64,000 nucleotides of DNA from positions 31,615,589 through 31,679,588 of the forward strand of contig CANTUZ010000011.1 of NCBI GenBank assembly GCA_947846985.1. Direction: 5' to 3'. Every line of letters begins with the position of its first letter. Within the stretch, counting starts at the first letter, position 1. The notes under the pieces were generated by a model that saw only the letters and a program-made list of their open reading frames with translations, ran no database searches and was not told the origin of the DNA. The translations under genes and the position numbers were made by a program. This stretch comes from Fratercula arctica (lineage: Eukaryota; Chordata; Aves; Charadriiformes; Alcidae). This document shows, in pieces, positions 26,760-37,600 of this stretch.

Positions 26760-26766
26760 GGACTTG

Positions 26767-27524
26767 TAAGGTGGCTTGGGATGACCAGGGACTCAAACGC
26801 TACTCTGCCGGGACAGTGACGAGGTTTGCGGTGTAGGGGCTGCTGAGAGCGACTCAAGGTGAGGGTAAGTTTGAGAACAGCCACCCCATCTCCCACAGCG
26901 AGCTCTGCCCCGCGTTTTGTATGAGCACGTGATGGCCTGGCGAGCAGCAGGGTGGGGGCTCCGCCTCAGAGCTGCTGCTTTCTAATGAAAACGCAGTTTT
27001 TCATTTAAGGGACATTTAAGGAGCTGCCTTGAGTTGTCCTGATTTCTGTAGCTGCTACAGACAACTCTTCGTTGCATCGCTGTCCCAGGCAGTGTCCCCC
27101 CTGCCTTCCCTGTGGCCGTTCAAGCTCCATTTCTTGCCATTTCTACCAAAGATGTCAGGAGATTATACCCTTCCTTCAGGAGTGGTGTTTTACATACCAG
27201 AACACCAGCCCCACAGCCTCTCCCAGGCCGCCCTCTCCAGCACTTCACTAGGCAACATCCCAGCTCCTCCTGTCTTTGCTCAGAGGATTTCCAGATCACC
27301 CACCATTCCTGTTGGATGGTGGGGCTGTCTTCAGTGGGGTTTTATTTTTTTCCTGTGTGGTTCTCCCTCCCTTCAAGATACAGTTTTAAACCTGCTGTGA
27401 GTAGGATGGGAGGGTTTCCTTACCTGGTCCCAGGTTAGACCCGCCAGCCCTGCGTTCGTCTTTCTCTTGCAGCCAGTGGTGGTGACTCCTGTTCAGCTTG
27501 TCATCAGCTCCATCTTCCAGGCAC
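26767..27524. other. Intergenic spacer between two CR1 copies
   Basis: Moderately GC-rich unique sequence. Short open frames exist on the plus strand, but none is recognisable. No other feature was seen. Confidence 0.5.
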
Positions 27525-27797
27525 TTCCCAAACAAGGGGTCATGGTTTTAAACTAAAAGAGGGTAGATTTAGACTAGATATAAGGAAGAAGTTTTTTACA
27601 ATGAGGGTGGTAGAACACTGGCCCAGGTTGCCCAGAGAGGTGGTAGATGCCCCATCCCTGGAAACATTCAAAGTCAGGTTGGACGGGGCTCTGAGCAACC
27701 TGATCTAGTTGAAGATGTCCCTGCTGACTGCAGGGGGGTTGGACTAGATGATCTTCAAAGGTCTCTTCCAACCCAAACCATTCTATGATTCTATGAA
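27525..27797 (+). mobile_element. CR1 LINE 3' fragment, plus orientation
   Basis: About 270 nt ending in CATTCTATGATTCTATGA, the CR1 3' terminal repeat. It is preceded by the characteristic ggttggactagatgatctt and a block encoding the last residues of ORF2 and the short 3' UTR. Its sequence is related to, but clearly diverged from, the CR1 at 25221-26766, suggesting another subfamily. The two lie in opposite orientation, about 760 bp apart. Confidence 0.9.
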
Positions 27798-29299
27798 GTG
27801 GTATTTAAGCATGCTGTTGGCGGTATTTCTCATACTGTTGTTATGAAGGGCTATGTACCCACCTACCTTTGCGTGCAGGGGCTGCTGTCTTCTCCATGCG
27901 GATATGGCAGCCAAGCTGGGCAGAGGAGCCTTTCCCAGGTGCCCAGCCCCAGCTGCCTGCCCCTGGCCTGGAAGCTGTGCAGGGGGCACTGGGCTTTTGA
28001 TGCTGTAGCATCCCCCGGGCAGGCCGGGAAGCAGCTCCCTGCCCTCCCACATGGGCTCCCTGAGCAGCAGGGCAGGTGGACCCGGCCTGTGGGCTACTGT
28101 TGGGCTGCTACCAGAATGCAACATGAGGCAGTACCTGGAGCAAGGGCTGGAGGAAGCACGTTACCAAGTCAGGGGCGCTGCAGGAGCCAGCAGGCTGTGC
28201 TGCGGTGCCACACAAATCCCAGTCCCCATCTAGCGCCCAGGCTCCCTCTTTCTCCCAGTCAGCCAGCATGTGGACCTTACAGGTGAGAATGCAGCAGCAC
28301 AAAAGGCGGCAGGCATCTAGTGTATTGATTTTAACCAGCAATTTTATGTCAACAAGCAATTTCAGTTATTGATGATGTTTGTCCTTGTGCAGGGTGGTCA
28401 TGTAAGTATTGCCACTGGAGGCTGGGTGCTGCCGTGTTGCTGAAGGCTCCGGCAGCCACCCTGCCCACACTCCAGATGTGCCCCCACAGCTCCCTGCCGG
28501 TAGCAGAGCGGAACGAGGACATGCCCACAAACCTGTCAGTTTTCCCACAAGAACAACAAAAGAAGTAACGCACGTGCTCAGCGCAGAATCAGCGCGGGAG
28601 GCGGTCTGCGGAGCTGCCGAGGTTTTGTTGCAAAACACCAAGCATCGATGGGGTAATGCGTGCCCGTTGCAATGACAGCTCTTGGCTCGGATGCAGCGGG
28701 GAGGTATGCCTGCTGACGCGCTCCATGGGGAATATTTGCTGCTTTATCTCTAGGATTTGGAACACCTGTCCCTCCCTCCCAGTCTGCCTGAGATGGAGAT
28801 GAGTTTTTCTCCCTGCTTTTTCTGCCACCGCGCCGGGGTTAGTTGAGCAGGGAGTAGATGCAGGTTAGCACAATGAATCAGGCGACAGTGGCTTGGTGGA
28901 AGCCCCTGTTCCTCCAGGCAGACATCTGCTGATCAACCAGGATCAGATCTAAGGACCCAGTGATGCTCAGGCTCTGAGGCCCCATCCTGAATGGAGACAG
29001 TGCCCCTTCCGAAAGGGATTTGGATGGGTCACAACAGCCCGGGGAAGCCCAGTGGTGGGGAGGGATGGCGGGTACCGGCACCTCTCTAATGGTTGGAGAC
29101 AAATAAGAAAGGAACGGTGATCTCCACTGTCGAGTGACTGAGAGACAGTTCCCAGCTGAGTACTGCTGGGAAATCTGAGATCTAATTAAAGCAGGCCTTG
29201 GATCTCATCATTCTTCCCGCACGCCTGGGACAATGAAATACTGACTGGTGCATCTGTTCTGTATGTGTATTCGATGCAAATAAGGAAGAAGTCTGTAAA
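27798..29299. other. GC-richer intergenic sequence downstream of PTPRG
   Basis: About 1.5 kb, richer in GC than its surroundings, with many chance open frames on both strands (up to 162 codons). None shows a known domain or exon structure. Confidence 0.5.
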
Positions 29300-29316
29300 T
29301 ACATCAAAAACCATAC

Positions 29317-29322
29317 TTTATT
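29317..29322 (-). promoter_or_regulatory. Candidate distal poly(A) signal AATAAA for PTPRG
   Basis: AATAAA on the minus strand, about 5.2 kb after the PTPRG stop codon, followed within 10-25 nt by G- and T-rich sequence. It was chosen because it is the last well-placed signal before GC-richer intergenic sequence. It is unproven without transcript data. Confidence 0.4.
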
Positions 29323-30487
29323 TTATGTATAGCAATACAATTTACATATTAAATAACACTATAATAGAATGATTTGATATAGTTTTAACATAACAAAAAG
29401 AAGATTCTTCAAGTTACAAAAAACCCCGAAACAAAAACCAAACCAAACAAAAAAATCTCCCTCAAAATACTCCCTCCCACCCCCTCCCCAAACCAAACAC
29501 CACATTTTTTTTTTTTTGTTTCTGAATGGATCAATGAGACAAACGTATCCAGTGACTGGCTAAGTCTAATTCCTATTGCACACACTGACAATGGAATCCA
29601 AAAAAAATAATCCAACTTTCACAATCACTGCCCCAAAGAAATGACATGTGTGGAAATCCTTTTTTGGAGTGTGATGATGGTGTCTCACTACCTCGATACA
29701 CAGAAGGTATGTATTCACATAGCCACCACAGAACTAGGAAGGAGGTGAAACTAGAAAAAAATTAGCTTTATATGAAAATATAAAATTCTATGATTATATA
29801 CCATAGATACAAAGTTCCCAGAAGATGCTTATCCAAGCAACAAAATATTTACAGTTTTAATGACTTTGCTATTTTAAAAATGAAGGAAAAGAAAACAGGA
29901 GTACACATGAATGCTTCGGTCTTTAGAAACAATGGCTGCTTGCTAGTTTCAAATGTTCTAACAAAACAAAAAGAGTCACTACCCCAAATGTTGGAGAGTT
30001 GTGACGTTGTATAAAATTGACTATCTCCTCTTTTGGAGACATGTTTATTCTTAAAACTCAAGACATTTTTCTTGAAATTAATTATCCTCTGTAGAAAATG
30101 CTTCCCTTTGCAAATAGTTAACAAAAACACTAAAAACAGTTTAACAGCTAAGACAAAGTAGAGGCCTAATCTCTTCATTACAGTTCCTTCTCTCTCTATT
30201 TTTGCATTCCTTCTCCTTTAATAAGTAAAGCCAATGTAGTTCACATTGTTAGAATGGCAACAAAGAGAAGAAGAGCAAAGGGGTAACAACAAGAGTGGAA
30301 TTACGTCTGTAAAACAAAAAAAAAAGAAAAAGAAGCAACCAATGCAGTGGATTAACAAATATGCATTTTCCCTTCATATAAAAATTCACTGGCACCATTT
30401 GAACATAAACTTCAGAACACAAGATCTGATGTCAAAAGACATGAATTTGAGAAAGACTGCTAAATCTTTAAGACAACTACGTTTTAA

Positions 30488-30504
30488 TTTTTTTTTTTTT
30501 TTTT
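30488..30504 (+). repeat. T17 homopolymer in presumed PTPRG 3' UTR
   Basis: A run of 17 T on the plus strand, which reads as a run of A in the PTPRG RNA. A false oligo-dT priming site there could mimic a 3' end in cDNA data. Confidence 0.85.
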
Positions 30505-33500
30505 AAATTAAGTTGGTTTTGTTTTGCTGAGAATTAGTAGCATGTATCTTTGGTAGAATCGTTATCTATATTTTTTAGCTTTTAAATAAAATATATCAGC
30601 CTTAAAAAAAAGATTAACAAGAAGGCAGTTGTGCTGTGTCATAAAGATTCTTCTCCTAACGTTCCAATACATCACTCTGGGTTCAAGCAATTCAAGCAGT
30701 CAGAAACTGGAAAAACAACTGAAATTTTGCAGATCCTGTAAATGATTCCACTAACCTAGAACAGACCCACGGTACAGAAACAGTCACACACAAGAAGTAG
30801 CTTAAGGGTTTTGTATTTTTCTTTTTCCCGTTCCTAAATTAATGTCGGGAAACAGACACTGTGAAATACTAAGGACAAATGCTGTTTGAAGTGTATGTTT
30901 TTTTTAGACCTTGGTCCTGCAGCAGGGTCGGAGCTCAGCCCGCACGCCCGAGCGCTCCCACCGCTCTCCCAGACCTGCCTGCCCAGGAGCGCCCGCGCCG
31001 GAGGGGCTGTAGGATGGGGCGTGCAGCTGAGACCGTCACCCCGCTCGGATGCTAAGCTGACACAGCAGCTTCCCAAGCATTCCCTCTTGGAAAGCTTGGC
31101 TGCTCTTGTGGGCTCAACGCACAGAAGTCTTTTATGTCTTTCACATGGTCTGCGGGGGCAGTACGCATGTGAGACATGGAGAAATAGTATTTTCTAAATG
31201 TAGACACACACATGCACGTGTACTTCAGTCCTTCATTTCCTTATTTCTCAGTGCTGGTGCCGAGGACCACATTTTATAGCGATGCGATATACTCAAGTGC
31301 TTTTAATTTGCAGGCCTGCGCATTGTCTGGCAACTTCTGCTGCTGGGAAGACATCCCAACCGAACGCCGAGACGCGGTTACGGCGGGGGGCAGGTTGCTG
31401 TGGCAAAGCGCGGTTGCGATGCACAGAGCGGGACTTTGGCCAGAGAGACCCAGGAGAGCATCTCAGCGGAGCTCTACGAGCGCACGTCTCTGAACACACG
31501 CTCACTCCTCCTGCCCGACGCGCTCGGCCCCAGGGAGAGGGTGCGAATCTGCGTTAAGAGAGCAGAACCGCAGCTGCTCACAGTAGGATAGATTTGGCTC
31601 TTCCGCGCTCTTAATCCTGACCTTCACAAGCAATTCCAAGCTTCATCCACTTCAAGCCTCATGCATCACTACAATCTACATTGGCTATCTGACTGTCAGC
31701 ACAGCACTTAACGTACAGCTTGAGCCCCCCCCCCCCAAGAAAAAAATCCATGGAGAACTCGTAGAACATCAGTGTAAATCATTTCCCTGTGGATTAAATC
31801 CCGAGCAAGTATTTCAGGTGAGGGAAAATGCCAATGCAAATGCATGGATTTCCAAAGCATCTACCAAAGTTCAACCCCCACAGCCTTCTGTCATTGAATT
31901 TTAAAACTTGTGAGAAGGTAAGGAATTAAACCAAGGATATTCAGGCAGTGTGTCACGAACCACAGTTCTCTTCCGTCACGCCACTGAAATGAAAAGTAAT
32001 CGGCTGCAAGTACTGAACAAATCCAACCCTCTTGATGCCTGCAGTAATCTTTGTGTCACTTAGCTCTTGTCAGGGTTTGAATACTTAGCTTCTCTCTACA
32101 CCTTCCCAGGAACTTAAATACTTCAAATTGAACTGATCCAACTCATCAGAGTCCCTCTGTGCTACCAGCCGGAATTGCCTGGGGCCAGAATCACTTGCAC
32201 AGGGGCTCCCCAGCCTCCTGTGTGGATGGACATGGCCAGCAGACCACCGGGCAAAACCTTCCGGCCCTCGCAGGCAGCAGGACTTGAAAACTTACTTAAA
32301 CAATTCTTGTTACCGGGGTGTAGCGACCGGAGAGCCAGTCTTAACTCCTACCAGACGTTCACTGACTCCCTCCTCGGTGCTGGGTTGTCCCAGCGCAAAG
32401 GAGATGCAAACTACAAAGCAATCTTTTGAAACATTTTGCACAATTTTTTTATTTGGACTAGCTGTTGCTGGACATGGGTTTTCCTTACTGAAACCATGGA
32501 TATATTATAGCGTTCAGCGTTAGCAGTTATTTGGATAGCTTGTGTGAAAGGATGCAACCAACTGAGAAGTAAAAGGTGACTGTGTAAAAAGGTTGCTGAC
32601 GAATTCTTGAACGCTCTGGTGTTGAATTAATCAAGTGTATCCACACTAGGAAACCTTTCCCTTATTAAAAATAAAAGGCCGGCTGTTAGCACAGACCACT
32701 TTGCAGAGCTCCTCTGCTCTCAGTGAGGCCGCATCAGTTTGTACCTCGTGAGGTTCTGAACCAAAATACCTACTCTCAATATAATTTTAAGCAGTTTGCT
32801 TTCAGCTTCCTTGTGTGTGAAAACGCGCAGAACCTTTGCCAAATGTCTAAACTTCAGCAAGACGAGACTGGCAGAAATTCATAGGTGTACATTTAAATGA
32901 AAAAATTACGCTGTAACTTTTTGACGAGTCCTGAAAAATTACAATGCACGTTTTGTGCAGTTGAAATTTAAAAGTAAAGAAACGAATGCCATATATAAGG
33001 GAGAGTGCCTTTAACTGTATACCAAACGTCAGGATGGTTGAAAAGATGTATTTCCTTTTCAGGGCACATTCAATAACCCCTCCCTACTCAGCCCAGCTAT
33101 GAAGGACACAATTAGCTCTAATTTTCAGGAGAATTAAGTATGTGCTTGCTGCTTTTGTTAAATAGGGATGGACCTTGTTGAATTGCGACCAAATACAAAG
33201 GAAAAGGGAGCCAGTGAGGATGTGTACTTAAATGCTCCAAACAACAATTCAATTATTTATATAATCTGGGGGAAACCGTTTTATTGGTGTGGGAGGGAAA
33301 ACACAACAAGCTGGGTTTGTGCTAAAGAATTAGTCTGGCAAAAAAAAAGAGGGAGAATGTAACTTTATAGGTAGTTTTTTTATTAGTTTGCTTCACCAGT
33401 AAATATGGATCAGTACTTTATGTTTTAGCACTAAAGTATGAAAATTACACACCTGTAAAAATGGCATCTAACAGTTATGAAATTAAGAAACGCCTGTCAT

Positions 33501-34478
33501 CATGTAACATACCATTAGGTGTGAGGTCATATTCAAGAAATAGTAAGGAAATTAATGTGTTTAAAATATTGAATAGCTTAGTAATGTAAAATATTGCTAC
33601 CTTCAATATATCTGGAAAACAGGTCTGATTTGGGGCTGTAGTAGATTTCTCACTGTGTTGGCTCTGACGAGAATAAAACCAAAATATTTTCCCATCATAG
33701 GGCTGGTTAAAAACGAAAATTGACGTTTTTCTGAATACATGGGGAAAATTGTAAATTCAAAACCTATCACTGCGTCCCGCATATGAATTGCATCTAATCC
33801 ATAATTATATTGTTATGTAATTTATATATTCCATGTGAAGCAAGTCTTAGGCCTGTAAGTGTACAAAACAGCAATTTGAAACAATACAGAAAAAATTGTT
33901 TCAGCTCCACAAGGCTGTTACACCTTCGCTGCAGCTAATAATCACCTGCCACGTTTTGCCAAGGAAGGATGAACGCTGCTCATCCACTCCACTGGAATGC
34001 AGAATACCGTTACCAGAACTGTGACGTGATCGTTAAAACAATAAATATGGTACGAAGGGGTACAGTATCTGTTGTAGAAAGAATCCATCTGGCCTAGCAT
34101 TCAAGATTTAAAGATTCGAGGGTCACTGTAGTTAGCAAAACTTCACTGCATTCAAACAAAACAGAAAAAAGCGTATGTGTGTTGTCATGGAATGTCACAT
34201 CAGGGCTTGTCTTGTATTAGAATATTATAGGCAGTAACACTGATCATATAGTGCAAACTAGATAAAATTGCGTTTCACTGTGTGAAATAAACAGAGGTGC
34301 AAATGCTCAGTAGGATACCATTAAGACATAAAATGGCAAAAAATAAATATCAAAACTTTTATCAGTGTAAAAAAGTAATTGGGTTATTGTATAACCTAGA
34401 GTCTGGCAAAAAAGGCCTCAAAAAAGTTCACTCAGTCTTCAGAAGTTCTACAAATTAAGTGCCTTTTCGGGTTTCCAA

Positions 34479-34625
34479 TCAGACAAGAGACTCCATGCTT
34501 TCTGCAGGATCAGATTCGTCACTGGCCATCACAGCACCATTTTTGTCCAGTGTCATGGGACCGTTTCCATTTTCCTTAGTGCTGACCAAGCTTAGCATTG
34601 CCTTATAAAGAAACTGGTACTGTTC
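34479..34625 (-). CDS. PTPRG: PTPRG terminal coding exon and stop codon
   Basis: The coding part is 147 nt (48 residues plus TGA at 34479-34481). It encodes [15 protein letters not shown] through [10 protein letters not shown]. The acceptor AG follows five copies of a CTTTT repeat on the coding strand. The C-terminal tail is specific to PTPRG and ends in a hydrophobic residue after Ser-Leu. Confidence 0.97.
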   Translation of the reverse strand, partial: EQYQFLYKAMLSLVSTKENGNGPMTLDKNGAVMASDESDPAESMESLV

Positions 34626-37600
34626 CTGGAAAAGAAAAGAAAAGAAAAGAAAAGTGACTTCAATCCCTGCAGTGTACATAAGCAAGTGGCACTTAAATTT
34701 GGCTTTTCTGGGGAAGCCCATGGATATTCATTACTAGAAGCATACATATAGCTAAGAAAATGACTTATAGAGCAATTACCTCTGTTGATCTAGTTTAACC
34801 TCATCAACCCAAAATTCCAGTTTGGGGTAGGTTATATTATTCCTGATATGTGATTCAACACTACAGGAGGGCAGGGCAATACCTGAGGTTGTTCCCTTGT
34901 ACCGGCAGAGCCTCGCACACTGAGGCAGAGGAGCTGCTCTCGCTGCACACCCGGCAAAGAGCCCCCTCTCTGGGTGAAGCCTGATCTCCCCGCAGCTCTA
35001 CCTGCCCTGCTGCACCCCTTCAGATCACCACGTGCCAGGTTTAAACTTAACTTACAGGGCTGGCAGGGTGACAAGCTGAAAGGTCCTTCTCTGCCAGGGC
35101 TGCCTGTACAGGGGTCCCCTAACTGCATGAGAAATAAACTTAACTGCAAATCAGGGACTTACAGTGTGGGTTTGAGGTTTATAAAAAATGACAACTATAA
35201 AAAAAAAAAGCCCAAATGCAAATTCTGCTTGGTAGCAGATGCAGTAGGGCTTGATAACATACACAACGTGTGTCTTAGTTCATGCCTTTGGTCTCAGATG
35301 AAAACCTTGTGAACTATCCATTTATATTCCATTTAAAGACTTACGATGTCTGTAAATACTCCAGGCCGCATAAGATTTATCATCTTTGCCACCTGGAAAA
35401 CATCGACAGCATTTTCATTCTCCAGCTGCTGGGACAGAGTGGTAAGGGCACATAGCGTTCCTGCTGACACAGCTCCATACCTGAAAAACCACACCAAAAT
35501 GATAAGATACTCAGAAACATACACAGAGACATGAAAACGTTGGTACAGTCTTATTTGATTACTCTAGTTTATCTTTGTATCTATTAAACGCTTGTTTTAT
35601 ACTGGTTAATTTTTAGTCATTTTCATTTATAGAGGAAAATTGATGGTACACCAGTCATCTCAGGGTATCTGCAGCATTCAATACAAAGAACTGTATCAGC
35701 AGAAGAACGAGAGTCACTTAAAAACACCCAGCCTGGAGAGTGTAACACGGGAATCAGTTCTCACATGCCGCATGTACTGGAAGCGTCCCTATTATAGCTG
35801 AGCGTATTTTAAATTCATTAGTGGGAGCTCAAGCAAAACATAAACGATTAGAAAGAAATGAGACTTTGCCTCTTCCTCCACATCTGACAATTATATAAAG
35901 CTAACACGGATATGAGGTGCTCACAAGTAAATGGGGCACATCTCAAAGCATTCCTTAGGTCTGATTCATCGGGAAAAGGCAACATCCCTGAGTTGGGCAC
36001 CCAAGAGACATTACGGATTCTGAAGAGTTGAGCTGTGCTGTCATTTAGTAAGAACCTGAGCAACGGTTATTCCTCAAGAGCACGAATCAATGTGTCCTTG
36101 AGATACTGGTCAGGTAGAAATCTTACTGCTGCTAAATCTGTGGGTACGCTTCAATCATGAGAGCAGTTGTGGGGCATGGGACAGAGGATCCAAAGCAACA
36201 GGGGCTCGTAACTGCTTCTGAGGAGCCTCAACTGTCCTCTGCTCTCCCAGTACACAGGAGAGTGAAACCCTGCCCTGGCTTTGCTACGGGTTTGCTCTGT
36301 GACTCTGAGACCAGTCTGTGTCTAAATGTCCCCAGCCGCAAAAGGGGACATTGGTGCTGACTTGCTCTCTAACCCTTTGGAGAGCTGTACATGAAAACTT
36401 AAATAATCGGCAAGTACTGCAAAGCCATCTGCTATCATAAGATTACCACTAGGATTTTTTACAACGTTCCTGTGCAAATCAAGACATATGCTGACTTAAT
36501 TTCATATGATTTTTGCAAACTCCATTTGCCTAGAAATGGGAACCAGAAATCAGATCACAATAGATCTGCTGTATTTGATGAAAAGTCTGTAGAAGCAGCA
36601 GAGCTTCTGCAGAACCATAGAGATGGCTGTGACTGATCATCTACGGCGATAGTGGACAAAGTGGTCAACGCTCGTGCCTGATGGGACACAACTAAATGCC
36701 CCCCAGGGTCTAATGGCCTCATTTTCACTTGGGCTGATCACCTCCAGCTCCTAACAACCTGAAGGCTTTTCTCTCGGAAAATTAGGCAGCAAATCTTTAT
36801 CTAGTTGCCTACATATGGGCAGTTAGATTTAAAAATCTTTACAACTGTCTCGAGTTGGAATTTCTGAACTTTGAAATGTTGTTATCAAGTTCATCCCACC
36901 ATGTACTTCCTAAATACCACATGCATTTAGTATCTGCAAATTCATATATTTGGAATTAATCCGCAGTTGTAATTATTAGTGGATTATGTGATATAGTTGT
37001 TGCATGTAGTAAAGGGAAATTTTCATTTTCAGCTACATTTGCTTAGGCTCCAATGAAAAGCAGAATCCACATTATGTATTAGGCATAAAAATAAAATCAC
37101 TGAATATGACAAATAAACCAAAAAAGCAATTTACAGAAAGAATGACTCAGCACTGTTAGGAATGCGATTTTGATTTATTTTTTTTTTGGCCTAGCATGAA
37201 ATGCCCAAATCAATAATGGTTCTAATTTTGTAAAACATAATCTTAAATACTGCAAGAGTAGCAAAAGCTCACTCCAGACTACCCAAGGCATGAATATTAA
37301 ACCAAGCCTGGAATTAATCAGTGCTGGCAAAAGGCAGCAGAGCTTACGCTGTGCATTAGCAAGGCAGGCAACGGTGGGAGAAAAACTACTTGCTGCAGCC
37401 CAAGGCACCATTTGCAGGAGTCTGTTGGGAAAAACCTGTTGCAGCAGCAACACAGGGGTGTGAAGCGAAAGCCCTTTCAGCCGCGGCGGATACCTTCATG
37501 CAGTCGCACATCAGCACAAAGGCTGATCTGACCATGGAAATACCACAGTACGGTAATAATGTTTCTGGACAAAAGGTGAAGATTTCCAAGATTTCCCCCC

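Larger units (their letters stand above)
25221..26766 (-). mobile_element. CR1 LINE, 5'-truncated, about 1.5 kb, with RT domain
   Basis: Non-LTR retrotransposon read on the minus strand. The 3' end at 25221 has the avian CR1 tail (tandem TATGGTTC units) after the typical CR1 3' end. The reading frame from 26759 to 25740 encodes the reverse transcriptase core: YLDLSKAFD at residues 128-136 (motif A), PQGSVLGP at 188-195 (motif B) and FADD at 216-219 (catalytic Asp pair), all intact. The rest of the RT and the C-terminal part continue in another frame (25857-25300). The switch is explained by an exact 11-bp tandem duplication at 25773-25794. The copy lacks the 5' UTR, ORF1 and the endonuclease domain, so it is a dead 5'-truncated insertion. 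The few other breaks suggest moderate age. Confidence 0.95.
29300..34478 (-). other. PTPRG: Presumed PTPRG 3' untranslated region
   Basis: No coding exon is recognisable after the PTPRG stop. On the minus strand several AATAAA signals occur, for example at 33379-33384, 33280-33285 and, most distal, 29317-29322. The last is followed by T- and G-rich sequence (tggtttttgatgt), as expected for a cleavage site. Using it would give a 3' UTR of about 5.2 kb, similar to the long UTR known for mammalian PTPRG. The extent is inferred; a nearer signal could be the real end. A Pumilio-type TGTAAATA lies at 29846-29853. A CpG-rich patch at about 30.9-31.6 kb is unusual for a UTR. No large interspersed repeat was recognised inside. 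Confidence 0.55.

Noticed and set aside
27798..28286. 162-codon plus-strand open frame in GC-rich intergenic DNA
   Set aside because: Overlapping open frames on both strands in GC-rich sequence, low-complexity composition and no motif; treated as chance.
31282..31591. Overlapping GC-rich open frames in the presumed PTPRG 3' UTR
   Set aside because: Several frames are open at once because CpG-rich DNA has few stops; none is recognisable. The patch itself is reported as a finding.
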